Assembly: GCA_020638495.1 (NCBI GenBank)
Contig: JACKIN010000001.1
Coordinates: forward strand, 620,001-684,000
DNA: 64,000 nt
Direction of reading: 5' to 3'
Origin: Geminicoccaceae bacterium
Lineage (GTDB): Bacteria > Pseudomonadota > Alphaproteobacteria > Geminicoccales > Geminicoccaceae
The notes under the pieces were generated by a model. It saw nothing but the letters and a program-made list of their open reading frames with translations. It made no database searches and was not told the origin of the DNA. Made by a program: the position numbers and the translations under genes. Of the stretch, positions 1 through 8,493 are shown one piece after another (position 1 is the stretch's first letter; the number at the start of each line of letters is the position of its first letter).

Positions 1-241
1 GGAGCCGTCCGCTCAACTCGCTGAGCCGGGCCGGGAAGGGGTGGCTCGCCTGCACCTTCAGCCCGGCACCCTCGCGCGCGGTCTGGATCTCGACCGGCGC
101 AGGCCATTCGATCACCAGCCGGCCATAGTTGTTATGCAGCCCGATGCGGACCATTGCCTCTGCCGCCCGGGCAACGTCTGGCAGAAGGCCGATCCCGGTA
201 TCGAGAAGCGCCCAGAGGACGAGGAGGAGGCGCCAGCTCAT
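1..241 (-). CDS. secreted protein, N-terminal fragment
   Basis: This is the first 80 codons of a minus-strand gene that runs off the left edge. Its ATG overlaps the TGA of the preceding MotB-like gene (ATGA at 238-241), so the two are probably translated together. The N-terminus has a hydrophobic stretch (WRLLLVLWALL) ending near a signal peptidase-like site before AAEAMVRIG, so export is likely. The following motif VRIGLHNNYGRLVIEWP resembles the start of large periplasmic TPR-type proteins found beside MotA/MotB-like genes in alphaproteobacteria. That family link is from memory and is only moderate. The C-terminal part is outside the window. Confidence 0.6.
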   Translation of the reverse strand, partial: MSWRLLLVLWALLDTGIGLLPDVARAAEAMVRIGLHNNYGRLVIEWPAPVEIQTAREGAGLKVQASHPFPARLSELSGRL

Positions 242-870
242 GGTGGGTTGGTCAACGTGTCTCCCGGCGGCGGCTGGGTGCGCAGGGCCAGGCGCAGCCG
301 ATCGCCACCCGGCTCGCCCGCGGCGGCGACGACCACCTCTGCATCGACCAGGCCCAGCTCCTGCGTGAGCCGGTGCTGAAATGCCAGGACGCGGTCGAGC
401 CGAGCCGGCAGCGTCTCATCGACTCTGGTCGGCAGGCGAAAGCTCGCCTGCAACGCAAATCTCCGGGCGAGGTAGGCATAGGTGGCCATGAGCTCGGTCA
501 GAGCACTCCGCTCGGCCGACGACGCGGAAGATGCCGGATCGGCCATGTCAATGTTAAGTTGAAATTCAGTGTAGCTTATATTCGCACTGGTTGCCAAGTC
601 TCCCTGCTCGCGGAGCAGCGCCGCCAGATAGGCGAAGGATCGGTCGGCCTCGGCGCTGATCTCGGGCGCGGCCCGCTCCGCTACGGTGCCCTGCATTACG
701 AGCGCGATCACCGGCCGATCCGGGTCGATCGGCATGAGCCCGGTCGCTGGTCCGCCGTCGAGCTCGCGCATCGAGAGGCCGAGGACGAAGAAGGTGAGCA
801 GCAGGGCCACCACATCGGCCAGCATGATCGACCAGGCTCGCTGGCCGGCGAGGTGCCGCTCAGCCCGCAT
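238..870 (-). CDS. MotB-like membrane protein (second of a pair)
   Basis: A 210-residue protein with one N-terminal transmembrane segment (IMLADVVALLLTFFVLGLSM) after a short basic leader. The aspartate at the head of this segment (MLAD) sits where MotB proteins carry their proton-channel Asp. After the membrane segment comes a periplasmic region of about 170 residues without a clear peptidoglycan-binding OmpA signature. The ATG at 870 was chosen because it overlaps the previous stop by 11 bases; a GTG at 891 is also in frame. It follows another MotB-like gene and precedes a secreted protein. No MotA partner lies upstream, but one could lie left of the window. Role unknown; a stator-like proton channel is the likeliest idea. 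Confidence 0.65.
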   Translation of the reverse strand: MRAERHLAGQRAWSIMLADVVALLLTFFVLGLSMRELDGGPATGLMPIDPDRPVIALVMQGTVAERAAPEISAEADRSFAYLAALLREQGDLATSANISYTEFQLNIDMADPASSASSAERSALTELMATYAYLARRFALQASFRLPTRVDETLPARLDRVLAFQHRLTQELGLVDAEVVVAAAGEPGGDRLRLALRTQPPPGDTLTNPP

Positions 871-1561
871 CGGCTCGCCTGACGGCCACACGCGGCACGG
901 CGAAACGCCAGGTTCCGGGGGCGAGGGCGGCGAAGCCGAGACTGAGTGCTGCGCCGGCGAGACCGTTGGCCGCGAGCACTTCGGCGAGAGCGGCGAGGCG
1001 GTCCCGGGCGGGATCGCCCACCGCCTCGGGCCATGCGGTGGTCACCACGAGTGGCGTGTCCCAGGCGGCGTCGCGGCCGGCGAGCGCGATAGCGAGGCGG
1101 CGGAGCAGCACGAGGCGTTCCCGCCGGACGGCGTTGCCCGGTGATGCGAAGAGATCCCCTTCGCCGAGTTCGAAGGCGATGAGCATGCCGGGCAGCTCCC
1201 GGGCGCTGGCCTGCACGGGCAGCGAGGCGGCGAGCCGGCGGCGCAACTGCTGCTCGGCGCGGACCGAACCGTCCAGGGGCTCGTTGTCGGCGGCGCTGCC
1301 GGAGGGGCCGGCAAAGCGATCGGCCAGCGCCTCGAGCACCGGTCCGGCCTTGGTGGCGCTGATCTCCGAGCGGCTGTAGAGCACGACGAAAAAGGCGAGC
1401 AGAATCAGCATCAGCTTGAGAAAGCCGTCGGTCGGCGATTCGGCAGGTGCCGGATCGAGGCGTGTCCCGGACGGTGCATCGGCCCGGGTGGCCTGGTAGC
1501 GCGCGGCATGCATGCCGTCGTCGGCTGGCGACTTTCGGGATTCCGGTCGGGTTTGCAGCAT
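860..1561 (-). CDS. MotB/OmpA-like membrane protein (first of a pair)
   Basis: About 233 residues. After a Pro/Arg-rich cytoplasmic leader there is one transmembrane helix (FLKLMLILLAFFVVLYS) preceded by Asp, as in MotB or TolR/ExbD N-termini. The periplasmic part has an OmpA-like pattern: a GDLFASPGNAV segment followed by a helix, then a VTTAWPEA...RDRLAALAEVLAANG stretch like the OmpA 'GHTD...RA..V...L' region, but with degenerate residues. The start is uncertain: ATG 1561 is used, with ATG 1513 and TTG 1657 as alternatives. It lies 3' of the formate dehydrogenase gene on the same strand and overlaps the next MotB-like gene. Probably one half of a paired ion-driven motor-like complex; substrate and role unknown. 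Confidence 0.6.
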   Translation of the reverse strand: MLQTRPESRKSPADDGMHAARYQATRADAPSGTRLDPAPAESPTDGFLKLMLILLAFFVVLYSRSEISATKAGPVLEALADRFAGPSGSAADNEPLDGSVRAEQQLRRRLAASLPVQASARELPGMLIAFELGEGDLFASPGNAVRRERLVLLRRLAIALAGRDAAWDTPLVVTTAWPEAVGDPARDRLAALAEVLAANGLAGAALSLGFAALAPGTWRFAVPRVAVRRADAG

Positions 1562-1689
1562 GCCGGACGGGACCCACCTCAAGGGCGACCGCGCGCCGCT
1601 GTGGCATCCGCGATCGGCTATCCTTTGAGCGAGGATAGGTCCGCCATGCTTGCTCAACCGTTAACGCGGCAGGTGGAGCACCTCGGCGG

Positions 1690-4446
1690 TCAGGCGGTCC
1701 CGCCAGATTCGCCAATCCGTTCGATCCGCGCGGCAGCGAATTTGAACTCCGGAATCTTGCCGAACGGATCGAGCTCCGGATTGGTCAGAACATTGGCCGG
1801 CGCCTCGACGAAGCAGAAGGGGATGAAGAGCATACCCCTGGCGACGGCGGGATCACGTCGCGCCATCAGCTCAATCGTGCCGCGGCGGGTCGAGATGCGT
1901 ACCCGCTCACCGGGGGCAATGCCGAGCTCGCCCAGGTCCTCGCCGCTCATGGCGACGAAAGCCTCGGGCTCGAGCGCATCGAGCATCGTCGCCCGCCGGG
2001 TCATGGCACCGGTATGCCAGTGCTCGAGCGTGCGGCCGGTGGTCAGGACCATGGGATAGCGCGCATCCGGCGCCTCGGCGGGATCGAGGCCGCTGGCCGG
2101 GACGAGCGTGGCGCGCCCGCTGGCGGTCGGGAAGCGGTCGGCGAAGACGACGCCCTGGCCAGGGTGGTCCGGGGCCGGGCAGGGGTAGCCGACCGTGCCC
2201 TCGCGCTCCAGCCGCTTCCAGGTGATGTTGGCGAGGGACGGCATGGCCAGGGTCATCTCGGCAAAGACCTCCTCGGGTCCGTCGTAGCGCCAGTCGAGGC
2301 CGAGCCGCCTCGCCAGCTCCTGGACGATCCACCAGTCGGGGCGGGCCTCGCCCGGGGCCGGCAGGGCCGGCCGACCAAGCTGCACCTGCCGGTTGGTGTT
2401 GGTCACCGTGCCGGTCTTCTCTGGCCAGGCGGTGGCCGGCAGGACGACGTCGGCGAAGGAGGCGGTCTCGGTCAGGAAGATGTCCTGGACGACGAGGTGC
2501 TCGAGCTTGGCGAGCCCGGCCCGGACGTGGCTCGTGTCGGGGTCGGACATGGCTGGGTTCTCGCCCAGGACGTACATGCCGCGAATAGCACCATCGACCG
2601 CCGCGTCCATGATCTCGACCACGGTGAGGCCCGGCCGCTCGGGCAGCGTGGCGCCCCAGAGCCTCTCGAGCTGCTCGCGGTAGGCCGGGTCGTCGACGCG
2701 GTGATAGTCCGGCAGGAACATCGGGATCAGGCCGGCATCCGAGGCACCCTGGACATTGTTCTGGCCGCGCAAGGGGTGCAGCCCGGTGCCCGGCCGGCCG
2801 GTGTGGCCGCAGAGCAGGGCGAGGCTGATCAGACAGCGGGCATTGTCTGTGCCATGGGTGTGCTGGCTGACGCCCATGCCCCAGAAGAGGATGGCGCGCT
2901 CGGCGCGGGCATAGAGCCGGGCGACGGTGCGGATGGTCGAGGCGTCGATGCCGCAGATCGGCGCCATGGCTTCGGGCGGGTAGGCGGCGAGATGCTGGCG
3001 GAGGTGGTCGAACCCCTCGGTGTGCGCCTGGAGATACTGACGGTCGAAGAGCTCCTCGGTGACGATGACGTTGAGCATGGCATTCAAAAGCGCCACGTCG
3101 CGGCCCGGCTCGAATTGCAGCATGTGGGTGGCATGGCGGCGGAGCGCCTGGCCGCGCGGGTCCATGACGACGAGCTTCGCACCCTGCTTCACCGCCTGCT
3201 TGAAGTAGGTGGCGGCGACCGGGTGGTTCTCGGTCGGGTTGGCGCCGATGACGACGATCACGTCAGCGAGGAGGGCCTCGTTGAAGGGTGCCGTCACCGC
3301 ACCCGAGCCGATGCCCTCCATCAGCGCCGCCACCGACGAGGCGTGGCAGAGGCGCGTGCAGTGGTCGACATTGTTGGTGCCGAAGCCGGTCCGCACCAGC
3401 TTCTGGAAGAGATAGGCCTCCTCGTTGGAGCCTTTGGCCGAGCCGAAGCCGGCGAGCGCGTCGCCGCCATGGGCGTCCCGTATGCGCCGAAGCCCGGCGG
3501 CGGCGGTCTCGAGCGCCTCCTCCCAGGTGGCCTCGCGGAAATGGCTCCAGGGGTTGGCGGCGTCGACCAGCTCGTCGGCGCGTTTGGGTGCGTCCGCCTT
3601 GCGGATCAGGGGCACGGTCAGCCGTTCCGGGCTGTGCACGTAGTCGAAGCCGAAGCGGCCCTTGACGCAGAGCCGGTTCTCGTTCGCCGGGCCGTTGGCC
3701 CCGCTTACATAGCGGATGCGGTCGTCCCTGACGTGGAAGGTCACCCTGCAGCCGACGCCGCAGAAGGGGCACACGCTCTCGACCGAGCGATCGCCGATCT
3801 CGTCCTCGTCCATGATCGAGGCTGGCATCAGGGCACCGGTCGGGCAGGCCTGCACGCACTCGCCACAGGCGACGCAGGTGGAAAGACCCATGGGATCGTC
3901 CATGTCGAAGACGATCTTCTCGTGGTGGCCGCGGCCGGCCATGCCGATCACGTCGTTGACCTGGACCTCGCGACAGGCGCGCACGCAGAGCGTGCACTGG
4001 ATGCAGGCATCGAGATTGACCCGCATCGCCGGGTGGCTGGGGTCGGGGGCAGGGCGGGCCTCGGCGGGAAAGCGGCTGGTCTCGAGCCCGCTTCGTTCCA
4101 TCCACTGCCAGAGCCGGCTTTCCCCGTCGCGCGCCCGCTCCCGCGGCGGCTGGTCGGCGAGCAGCAGCTCCATGACCATGTGGCGTGCCCGGGTCGCCCG
4201 CTCATTGCCGACATGGACCTTCATGCCGGGGCTGGGCGTTCTCAGGCAGGAGGCGGCGAGCACGCGCTCGCCCTCGATCTCCACCATGCAGGCGCGACAA
4301 TTGCCGTCGGGCCGGTAGCCGGGCTCCGGTGCGTAGCAGAGATGCGGGATGGCGATGCCGAGCCGCTCGGCCACCTGCCAGATGGTCTCGTCAGGCGCGG
4401 CCTCGACCTCTTGGTCATCGAGAGTGAAGCGGATGGGATCGGTCAT
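1690..4446 (-). CDS. molybdopterin formate dehydrogenase, alpha subunit type
   Basis: A 918-residue Mo/W-bis-MGD oxidoreductase of the FdhA/FdsA type, expected to oxidise formate to CO2 in the cytoplasm. Cofactor ligands are visible in order: an N-terminal [2Fe-2S] domain (C37, C50, C53, C67), two [4Fe-4S] ferredoxin clusters (C148/151/154/158 and C191/194/197/201), and the MGD-proximal cluster (C226, C229, C233, C260). The catalytic Cys-His pair is C367-H368 in TRLCHASS. The C-terminal molydop-binding domain includes TTGRTLEHWHTG. The start ATG 4446 is preceded by GAGG. FdsA normally works with diaphorase subunits FdsB/FdsG and chaperones FdsC/FdsD. None is nearby, so this is an orphan and its electron acceptor is unclear. 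Confidence 0.9.
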   Translation of the reverse strand: MTDPIRFTLDDQEVEAAPDETIWQVAERLGIAIPHLCYAPEPGYRPDGNCRACMVEIEGERVLAASCLRTPSPGMKVHVGNERATRARHMVMELLLADQPPRERARDGESRLWQWMERSGLETSRFPAEARPAPDPSHPAMRVNLDACIQCTLCVRACREVQVNDVIGMAGRGHHEKIVFDMDDPMGLSTCVACGECVQACPTGALMPASIMDEDEIGDRSVESVCPFCGVGCRVTFHVRDDRIRYVSGANGPANENRLCVKGRFGFDYVHSPERLTVPLIRKADAPKRADELVDAANPWSHFREATWEEALETAAAGLRRIRDAHGGDALAGFGSAKGSNEEAYLFQKLVRTGFGTNNVDHCTRLCHASSVAALMEGIGSGAVTAPFNEALLADVIVVIGANPTENHPVAATYFKQAVKQGAKLVVMDPRGQALRRHATHMLQFEPGRDVALLNAMLNVIVTEELFDRQYLQAHTEGFDHLRQHLAAYPPEAMAPICGIDASTIRTVARLYARAERAILFWGMGVSQHTHGTDNARCLISLALLCGHTGRPGTGLHPLRGQNNVQGASDAGLIPMFLPDYHRVDDPAYREQLERLWGATLPERPGLTVVEIMDAAVDGAIRGMYVLGENPAMSDPDTSHVRAGLAKLEHLVVQDIFLTETASFADVVLPATAWPEKTGTVTNTNRQVQLGRPALPAPGEARPDWWIVQELARRLGLDWRYDGPEEVFAEMTLAMPSLANITWKRLEREGTVGYPCPAPDHPGQGVVFADRFPTASGRATLVPASGLDPAEAPDARYPMVLTTGRTLEHWHTGAMTRRATMLDALEPEAFVAMSGEDLGELGIAPGERVRISTRRGTIELMARRDPAVARGMLFIPFCFVEAPANVLTNPELDPFGKIPEFKFAAARIERIGESGGTA

Positions 4447-4540
4447 GGCGCCTCGTTGCCGCGGTCGGATCGTCGCTAAGGAAACCGCCGATTCGTGCCG
4501 AGCTGCGGCCCGCTTGTCAAACCGATGGGAATGCAGGGGT

Positions 4541-5473
4541 TCAGAGGCAGAAGCCCGGCAGGGCGTAGTCCGGCATCGCCCCATGGCGCCGCGCGAGGTT
4601 TTCCAAGGCCGCCCGGTCGGCGGCCGGGTCGGCACCTTCGGGAAATGCCTCGGCATGGATGCCCCGCATGATGAAGGCGGCGGCGAGGCCGGCGTCCTTG
4701 GCGCCCTTGATGTCGTGCTCGAAGCTGTCGCCGATGCCGCAGATCGCCTCCGCGGCGACGCCCGGCAGCATATCGCGGCAGGCGGCGTAGATGGGGGCAT
4801 GGGGTTTGCCCACATAGATCACCCGGCCACCGATATTGTGATAGCGCTCGGCGAGGGCGCCGGGTGCCATGGTCAGGCCGCCCTCGGTCGGTGCGACCCG
4901 GTCCGGGTTCGAGCACACCATGGGCAACCCGCGCGCCGCGGCGACGGCGATGATCCGATCGAACTCGGCCATGTCGTGGGTCAGGGTGTCGAGCCAGGTG
5001 AGGTAGACGAACTCGGCCTGCCCCGGGTCCTCCACCACCTCGAGATCGAGCCCCTCGACCGGACCCATGTCGCCTTCGCGGGTGAAGAGGAGGCAGCGCC
5101 GGCCAAGCGCCTGGAACGCGTCCAGGGTGCGGTTTTGCAACGCTAGCCAGGTCGCTTCGCCCGAGGTGACGATGCCGGTCAGCACGGAGGTGTCAAAGCC
5201 GAGCTCGAGCAGCCGCTCGGCGTTGTAGCTGCGCCGCCGGCCGGAATTAGTCAGCAATACCAAGCGCTTGCCACGACGGTGCAGTTCGGCCAAGAGCTCG
5301 ATCGCACCCGCATAGGGTGCTGCACCATTGTGCAGGACACCCCATTGATCGATGAGGAAGGCGTCGAAGCGATCGACGAAGCTGCCGACGCCGTCCACGA
5401 GGGTGGTTCCGGCGCCGCCAGCGGCACCGGCAGGCTGGGTGGTTCTGGCCAAAGCTGCGGTCCTGTGAGCCAT
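4541..5473 (-). CDS. HAD superfamily class IIA hydrolase (TIGR01459-like)
   Basis: A 310-residue NagD-like HAD phosphatase. Motif I reads FLIDQWGVLHNG, where the second Asp of the usual DxD nucleophile/acid pair is Trp. Motif II is LLTNSGRRRS, motif III is the Lys in YVGKPH, and motif IV is GIGDSFEHDIKGAKDAG. The order and spacing fit the class IIA cap family common in alphaproteobacteria. The substrate is not known; a sugar or nucleotide monophosphate is the usual guess. ATG 5473 is used because the longer form starting at 5503 would run into the divergent SDR gene that begins at 5494. It stands alone between formate dehydrogenase and the SDR. Confidence 0.85.
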   Translation of the reverse strand: MAHRTAALARTTQPAGAAGGAGTTLVDGVGSFVDRFDAFLIDQWGVLHNGAAPYAGAIELLAELHRRGKRLVLLTNSGRRRSYNAERLLELGFDTSVLTGIVTSGEATWLALQNRTLDAFQALGRRCLLFTREGDMGPVEGLDLEVVEDPGQAEFVYLTWLDTLTHDMAEFDRIIAVAAARGLPMVCSNPDRVAPTEGGLTMAPGALAERYHNIGGRVIYVGKPHAPIYAACRDMLPGVAAEAICGIGDSFEHDIKGAKDAGLAAAFIMRGIHAEAFPEGADPAADRAALENLARRHGAMPDYALPGFCL

Positions 5474-5493
5474 GGGGCGGGAAGGAGAATGCC

Positions 5494-6240
5494 GTGACAC
5501 CACTCGATCCGGGCCTCGAAGGCAAGCGCGTTTTGATCACCGGCGCCAGTCGCGGGATCGGTGCGGCGGCAGCCCGCCTGCTGGCTGCCTGCGGGGCGCG
5601 ACTGGTCCTGCACCACCGCCGCGATGCCGCCGAGGCGGCCACCATCCCCCATGTCGCGCTGGTGCAGGGAGACTTCACGGAGCGCGCAGCACCGGCCCGC
5701 ACCGTCGAGGCGGCCGTGGCAGCGCTGGGCGGGCTCGACATCTTGATCAACAATGCGGGGCATATGCTCGGCCGGATCACCCTGGACGCCATGGACGACG
5801 CGGCGATCGACCGGGTCTTCGACCTGAACGCGCGCTCGGTGGTCGCCGCCAGCCGCGCGGCGCTGCCCGCACTCCGTGCCAGTAGCGGCCAGATCATCAA
5901 CGTGACGTCGATCTCCGCCCGCACCGGCGGCAGCGCCGGCTCGGCACTCTATTCATCGGCCAAGGCCTTCGTGTCGACCTTCACCCGCGCACTCGCGACC
6001 GAGCTCGCCGCCGACGGGATTCGCGTCAACGCAGTCTCGCCCGGCACCATCGCCACCGAGTTTCACGAGGTCTACTCGAGCAGCGACAAGCTCGAGGCGA
6101 CCCGCCAGCGGATTCCGCTGCAGCGTCTTGGCCAAGGTGACGACTGCGCCGGTGCCTTCCTCTTCCTCGCCTCGGAGCGGCTCAGCGGCTATGTCAGCGG
6201 CCAGATCCTCGAGGTCAATGGCGGCCAGCTGATGCCCTGA
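5494..6240 (+). CDS. SDR family oxidoreductase
   Basis: A 248-residue classical short-chain dehydrogenase/reductase. It has the nucleotide-binding TGASRGIG motif near residue 17, the NNAG structural motif, and the catalytic Ser-Tyr-Lys set (NVTSIS, then YSSAK). A C-terminal SGYVSGQILEVNGG completes the fold. The basic patch after strand 2 (HHRRDAA) suggests NADP(H) preference. The start is GTG 5494, with an AGGAG ribosome site at 5483-5487. It is transcribed divergently from the HAD gene and converges on the small membrane protein at 6261. The substrate cannot be read from sequence; 3-oxoacyl reductases and sugar or sterol dehydrogenases look alike at this level. Confidence 0.9.
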   Translation: MTPLDPGLEGKRVLITGASRGIGAAAARLLAACGARLVLHHRRDAAEAATIPHVALVQGDFTERAAPARTVEAAVAALGGLDILINNAGHMLGRITLDAMDDAAIDRVFDLNARSVVAASRAALPALRASSGQIINVTSISARTGGSAGSALYSSAKAFVSTFTRALATELAADGIRVNAVSPGTIATEFHEVYSSSDKLEATRQRIPLQRLGQGDDCAGAFLFLASERLSGYVSGQILEVNGGQLMP

Positions 6241-6260
6241 CCGCAAGCCGGCAGGAGTGT

Positions 6261-6695
6261 TCAGAGATAGGTCAGGGCCAGCACGGCGAGGCCGGAGAAG
6301 GCGCCGAGCCCGAGCACCATGCAGGCGAAGAGCAGCAGCGACACCACATTGCCGAGCCGGACCAGGGGATGGCGCGAGCGCTCATGTGCAAGGCGAAGCT
6401 GGTCACGGCGCTCCCGCCCGCCGACGATCGCCAGATAGCGTCGGCCGAGTGGCGTCCAAAGGCTGACCCGGATGTCGACCGTGTGCCCGCCCCAGGCGAG
6501 CTCCTCCGTCGCCTGCCGCAGTGCCAGGAGCTGCTCGTGGTCGAGCGAGCGGCGCACCTCGAGCGGCAGGCGCAGGATGAGGGATTTGTAGAGACCGTGG
6601 CCGTCGATCGGTGGGGTCCAGAGACCCGGACCCGTCGCCGTTGCCCGAGCCTCGGGCGGCACCGGTGGTCCGGCGGGGCTGGTCGATGCGAGCAT
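6261..6695 (-). CDS. hypothetical membrane-anchored protein
   Basis: A 144-residue protein I do not recognise. The soluble N-terminal two thirds contains LYKSLILRLPLEVRRSLDHEQLLAL and a basic, Trp-containing region. The C-terminus is one or two hydrophobic segments (VVSLLLFACMVLGLGAF and SGLAVLALTYL), so it is probably a tail-anchored inner-membrane protein. ATG 6695 is preceded on the minus strand by GGAGAGCC, a good ribosome site. Longer in-frame starts up to 6866 have low-complexity leaders and are less likely. It converges on the SDR gene with a gap of 20 bases. Confidence 0.65.
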   Translation of the reverse strand: MLASTSPAGPPVPPEARATATGPGLWTPPIDGHGLYKSLILRLPLEVRRSLDHEQLLALRQATEELAWGGHTVDIRVSLWTPLGRRYLAIVGGRERRDQLRLAHERSRHPLVRLGNVVSLLLFACMVLGLGAFSGLAVLALTYL

Positions 6696-6981
6696 TCTGG
6701 AGGCTCTCCTGCGATCCGCGTAGCGGGTGGCCAGGGCAGGGTGACGACCGATTCTGGGAACGGGTGACTCCCGGGGACCGGCGGCAGCCGCAATCTGCGG
6801 CAATGAGCCTAACAAGAGGTTGCGGGGCGGCGGCGGATTCCCGGCCGGCGTACAGCAGTGCGACAAAGATGCAGACAGAGCCCGAAGCTGCCCGGGTGGC
6901 TAGCGAATTTGCGAAATATTAAGGCTCTGCGGCGAGGATGCGGACATCGGGGCAGCGACCACAGCCCGAGGGAATGTGCCG

Positions 6982-8493
6982 ATGTCGATCGAGCCGAGCG
7001 ATTCGCTTCAACTGTCCGCCGCCCTGCCGGGATTTGCGCGACGATGCGGCCGGCGCTTGCGCGAGCTTCTGGCCGAAGACCGACGGGGCGGTGTTCTCCT
7101 GTTCTTCGGGCTTATCCTGGTGCCGCTGGTCGGCTTCGCCGGCCTCGCCATCGATTCGCTGGTCGCCTTCAGCGTCGAGGCCAGGGTGCAGAGAGCCCTC
7201 GACGCCGCCGGTCTCGCCGCCGGCCGGGCCGCCCGCGAGGAGGATGTTGTCACCGAGGCACGGGCCTTCTTCGACGCCAATCTCGGCGCCACCGGCGACG
7301 AAATCGCAATCAGCGGTTTCGACGCGGTCTACTCGCCCGAGGACGAATCGATCAATCTCTCGGTCCGTGCCACGGTGCCGACCTACTTCATGCGTGTCCT
7401 CGGCAAGACCGAGACCACCATCGACCTCCAGACGGTCGTCAACCTGCAGATCCGGCAGATGGAGCTGGTGCTGGTGATGGACAACACCGGCTCGATGCGC
7501 AGCGGCGGCAAGATCAACGCGATGAAGGACGCTGCCGCCGAGCTGGTGCGCATCGTCTTCGGCGGCCGCGAGAGCCACCCCAATCTCTGGGTTGGCCTGG
7601 TACCCTACGTCGCCAGCGTCAATATCGGTGCGCATCGGACAGGTTGGCTGGCTGCTGACGACCCGGTCTTGATCGGCGCTGGTGCCTCGCCGAGCGCCGG
7701 CAAGAAGAAGGGCAAGAATGAACCGGCCGGCCCGGTCGACCCCTTCGCACCGAGCAGCTGGAAGGGCTGCGTCATGGCCCGGCCGGCGCCGTTCGACGAG
7801 ACCGACGATCCGCCGACGGTGGAGCCGTTCTCCAGCTACCTCTACCCGAGCGGCTCCGACAACAACTGGCCACCGCTCGACGAGAGCAATGCTGCGGAGA
7901 ACAACGGCCGTGGGCCCAATCTCGGCTGCGGGCCGGCCATCACCTCGCTGCGCCAGAGCCGGGCAGAGGTGCTGGCGTCGATCGAGGAGATGCTGCCCTG
8001 GCATCGCGGTGGCACCACCGGCAATCTCGGCCTGGTCTGGGGCTGGCGCGTGATCTCGCCACGCTGGCAGGGACTCTGGGGCGGGGCCACGCCGGCCGAG
8101 CTGCCGCTCGCCTACAACGACGCCGAGAGCGACAAGGTCGTGGTCCTGCTGACCGATGGCGACAACCAGTTCTACGACAACCCGCCAAGCGGTCCGAGCG
8201 GCTCTGACTTCACCGCCTATGGACGGTTGAGCGATTTCGGCTTCGCCTCGCTCGCCGCGGGGCGCGACGAGCTCGACCGTCGAATGGCCCGCACCTGCGC
8301 CGCCATGAAGGCGGAGGGGATCATGCTCTACACGATCACCTTCGGCCCGACCCCGAACAGCGGCACCCAGACACTCTTCCGCACCTGCGCCACCAGTCCC
8401 GGCCACTACTTCCATTCGCCGAACAACAGCGACCTCTCGAGCGTCTTCCGGGCCATCGGGCGGCAGTTGTCGAGCCTCAGGGTGGCACGATGA
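6982..8493 (+). CDS. TadG-like pilus assembly protein with vWA domain
   Basis: A 503-residue protein with a TadE/TadG N-terminal membrane helix (GVLLFFGLILVPLVGFAGLAID, residues about 37-58) preceded by a basic DRRG segment. A von Willebrand A domain follows, with MIDAS motif DNTGS at residues 167-171 and a second Asp-rich strand VVLLTDGDNQFY. It probably sits in the inner membrane with the vWA domain in the periplasm, assisting assembly of Flp/Tad pili. ATG 6982 is favoured because GAGGGA at 6968-6973 gives a spacing of 8; the GTG at 6976 would be too close. Its stop overlaps the next TadE gene (ATGA). The 280 bp upstream holds an AT-rich stretch around 6903-6922 that may contain the promoter. 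Confidence 0.85.
   Translation: MSIEPSDSLQLSAALPGFARRCGRRLRELLAEDRRGGVLLFFGLILVPLVGFAGLAIDSLVAFSVEARVQRALDAAGLAAGRAAREEDVVTEARAFFDANLGATGDEIAISGFDAVYSPEDESINLSVRATVPTYFMRVLGKTETTIDLQTVVNLQIRQMELVLVMDNTGSMRSGGKINAMKDAAAELVRIVFGGRESHPNLWVGLVPYVASVNIGAHRTGWLAADDPVLIGAGASPSAGKKKGKNEPAGPVDPFAPSSWKGCVMARPAPFDETDDPPTVEPFSSYLYPSGSDNNWPPLDESNAAENNGRGPNLGCGPAITSLRQSRAEVLASIEEMLPWHRGGTTGNLGLVWGWRVISPRWQGLWGGATPAELPLAYNDAESDKVVVLLTDGDNQFYDNPPSGPSGSDFTAYGRLSDFGFASLAAGRDELDRRMARTCAAMKAEGIMLYTITFGPTPNSGTQTLFRTCATSPGHYFHSPNNSDLSSVFRAIGRQLSSLRVAR

Noticed and set aside
2829..3083. Selenocysteine in the formate dehydrogenase
   Set aside because: The catalytic position is an ordinary Cys (TRLCHASS) and the frame has no in-frame TGA, so no SECIS element was sought further.
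2014..4479. Long plus-strand open frame of 821 codons opposite the formate dehydrogenase gene
   Set aside because: It mirrors the minus-strand gene with low-complexity Gly/Ala/Arg/Val sequence and no recognisable domain. It is the usual high-GC antisense shadow. The same applies to long opposite-strand frames over cobA, cobB, cobI-cobL and the ABC ATPase.
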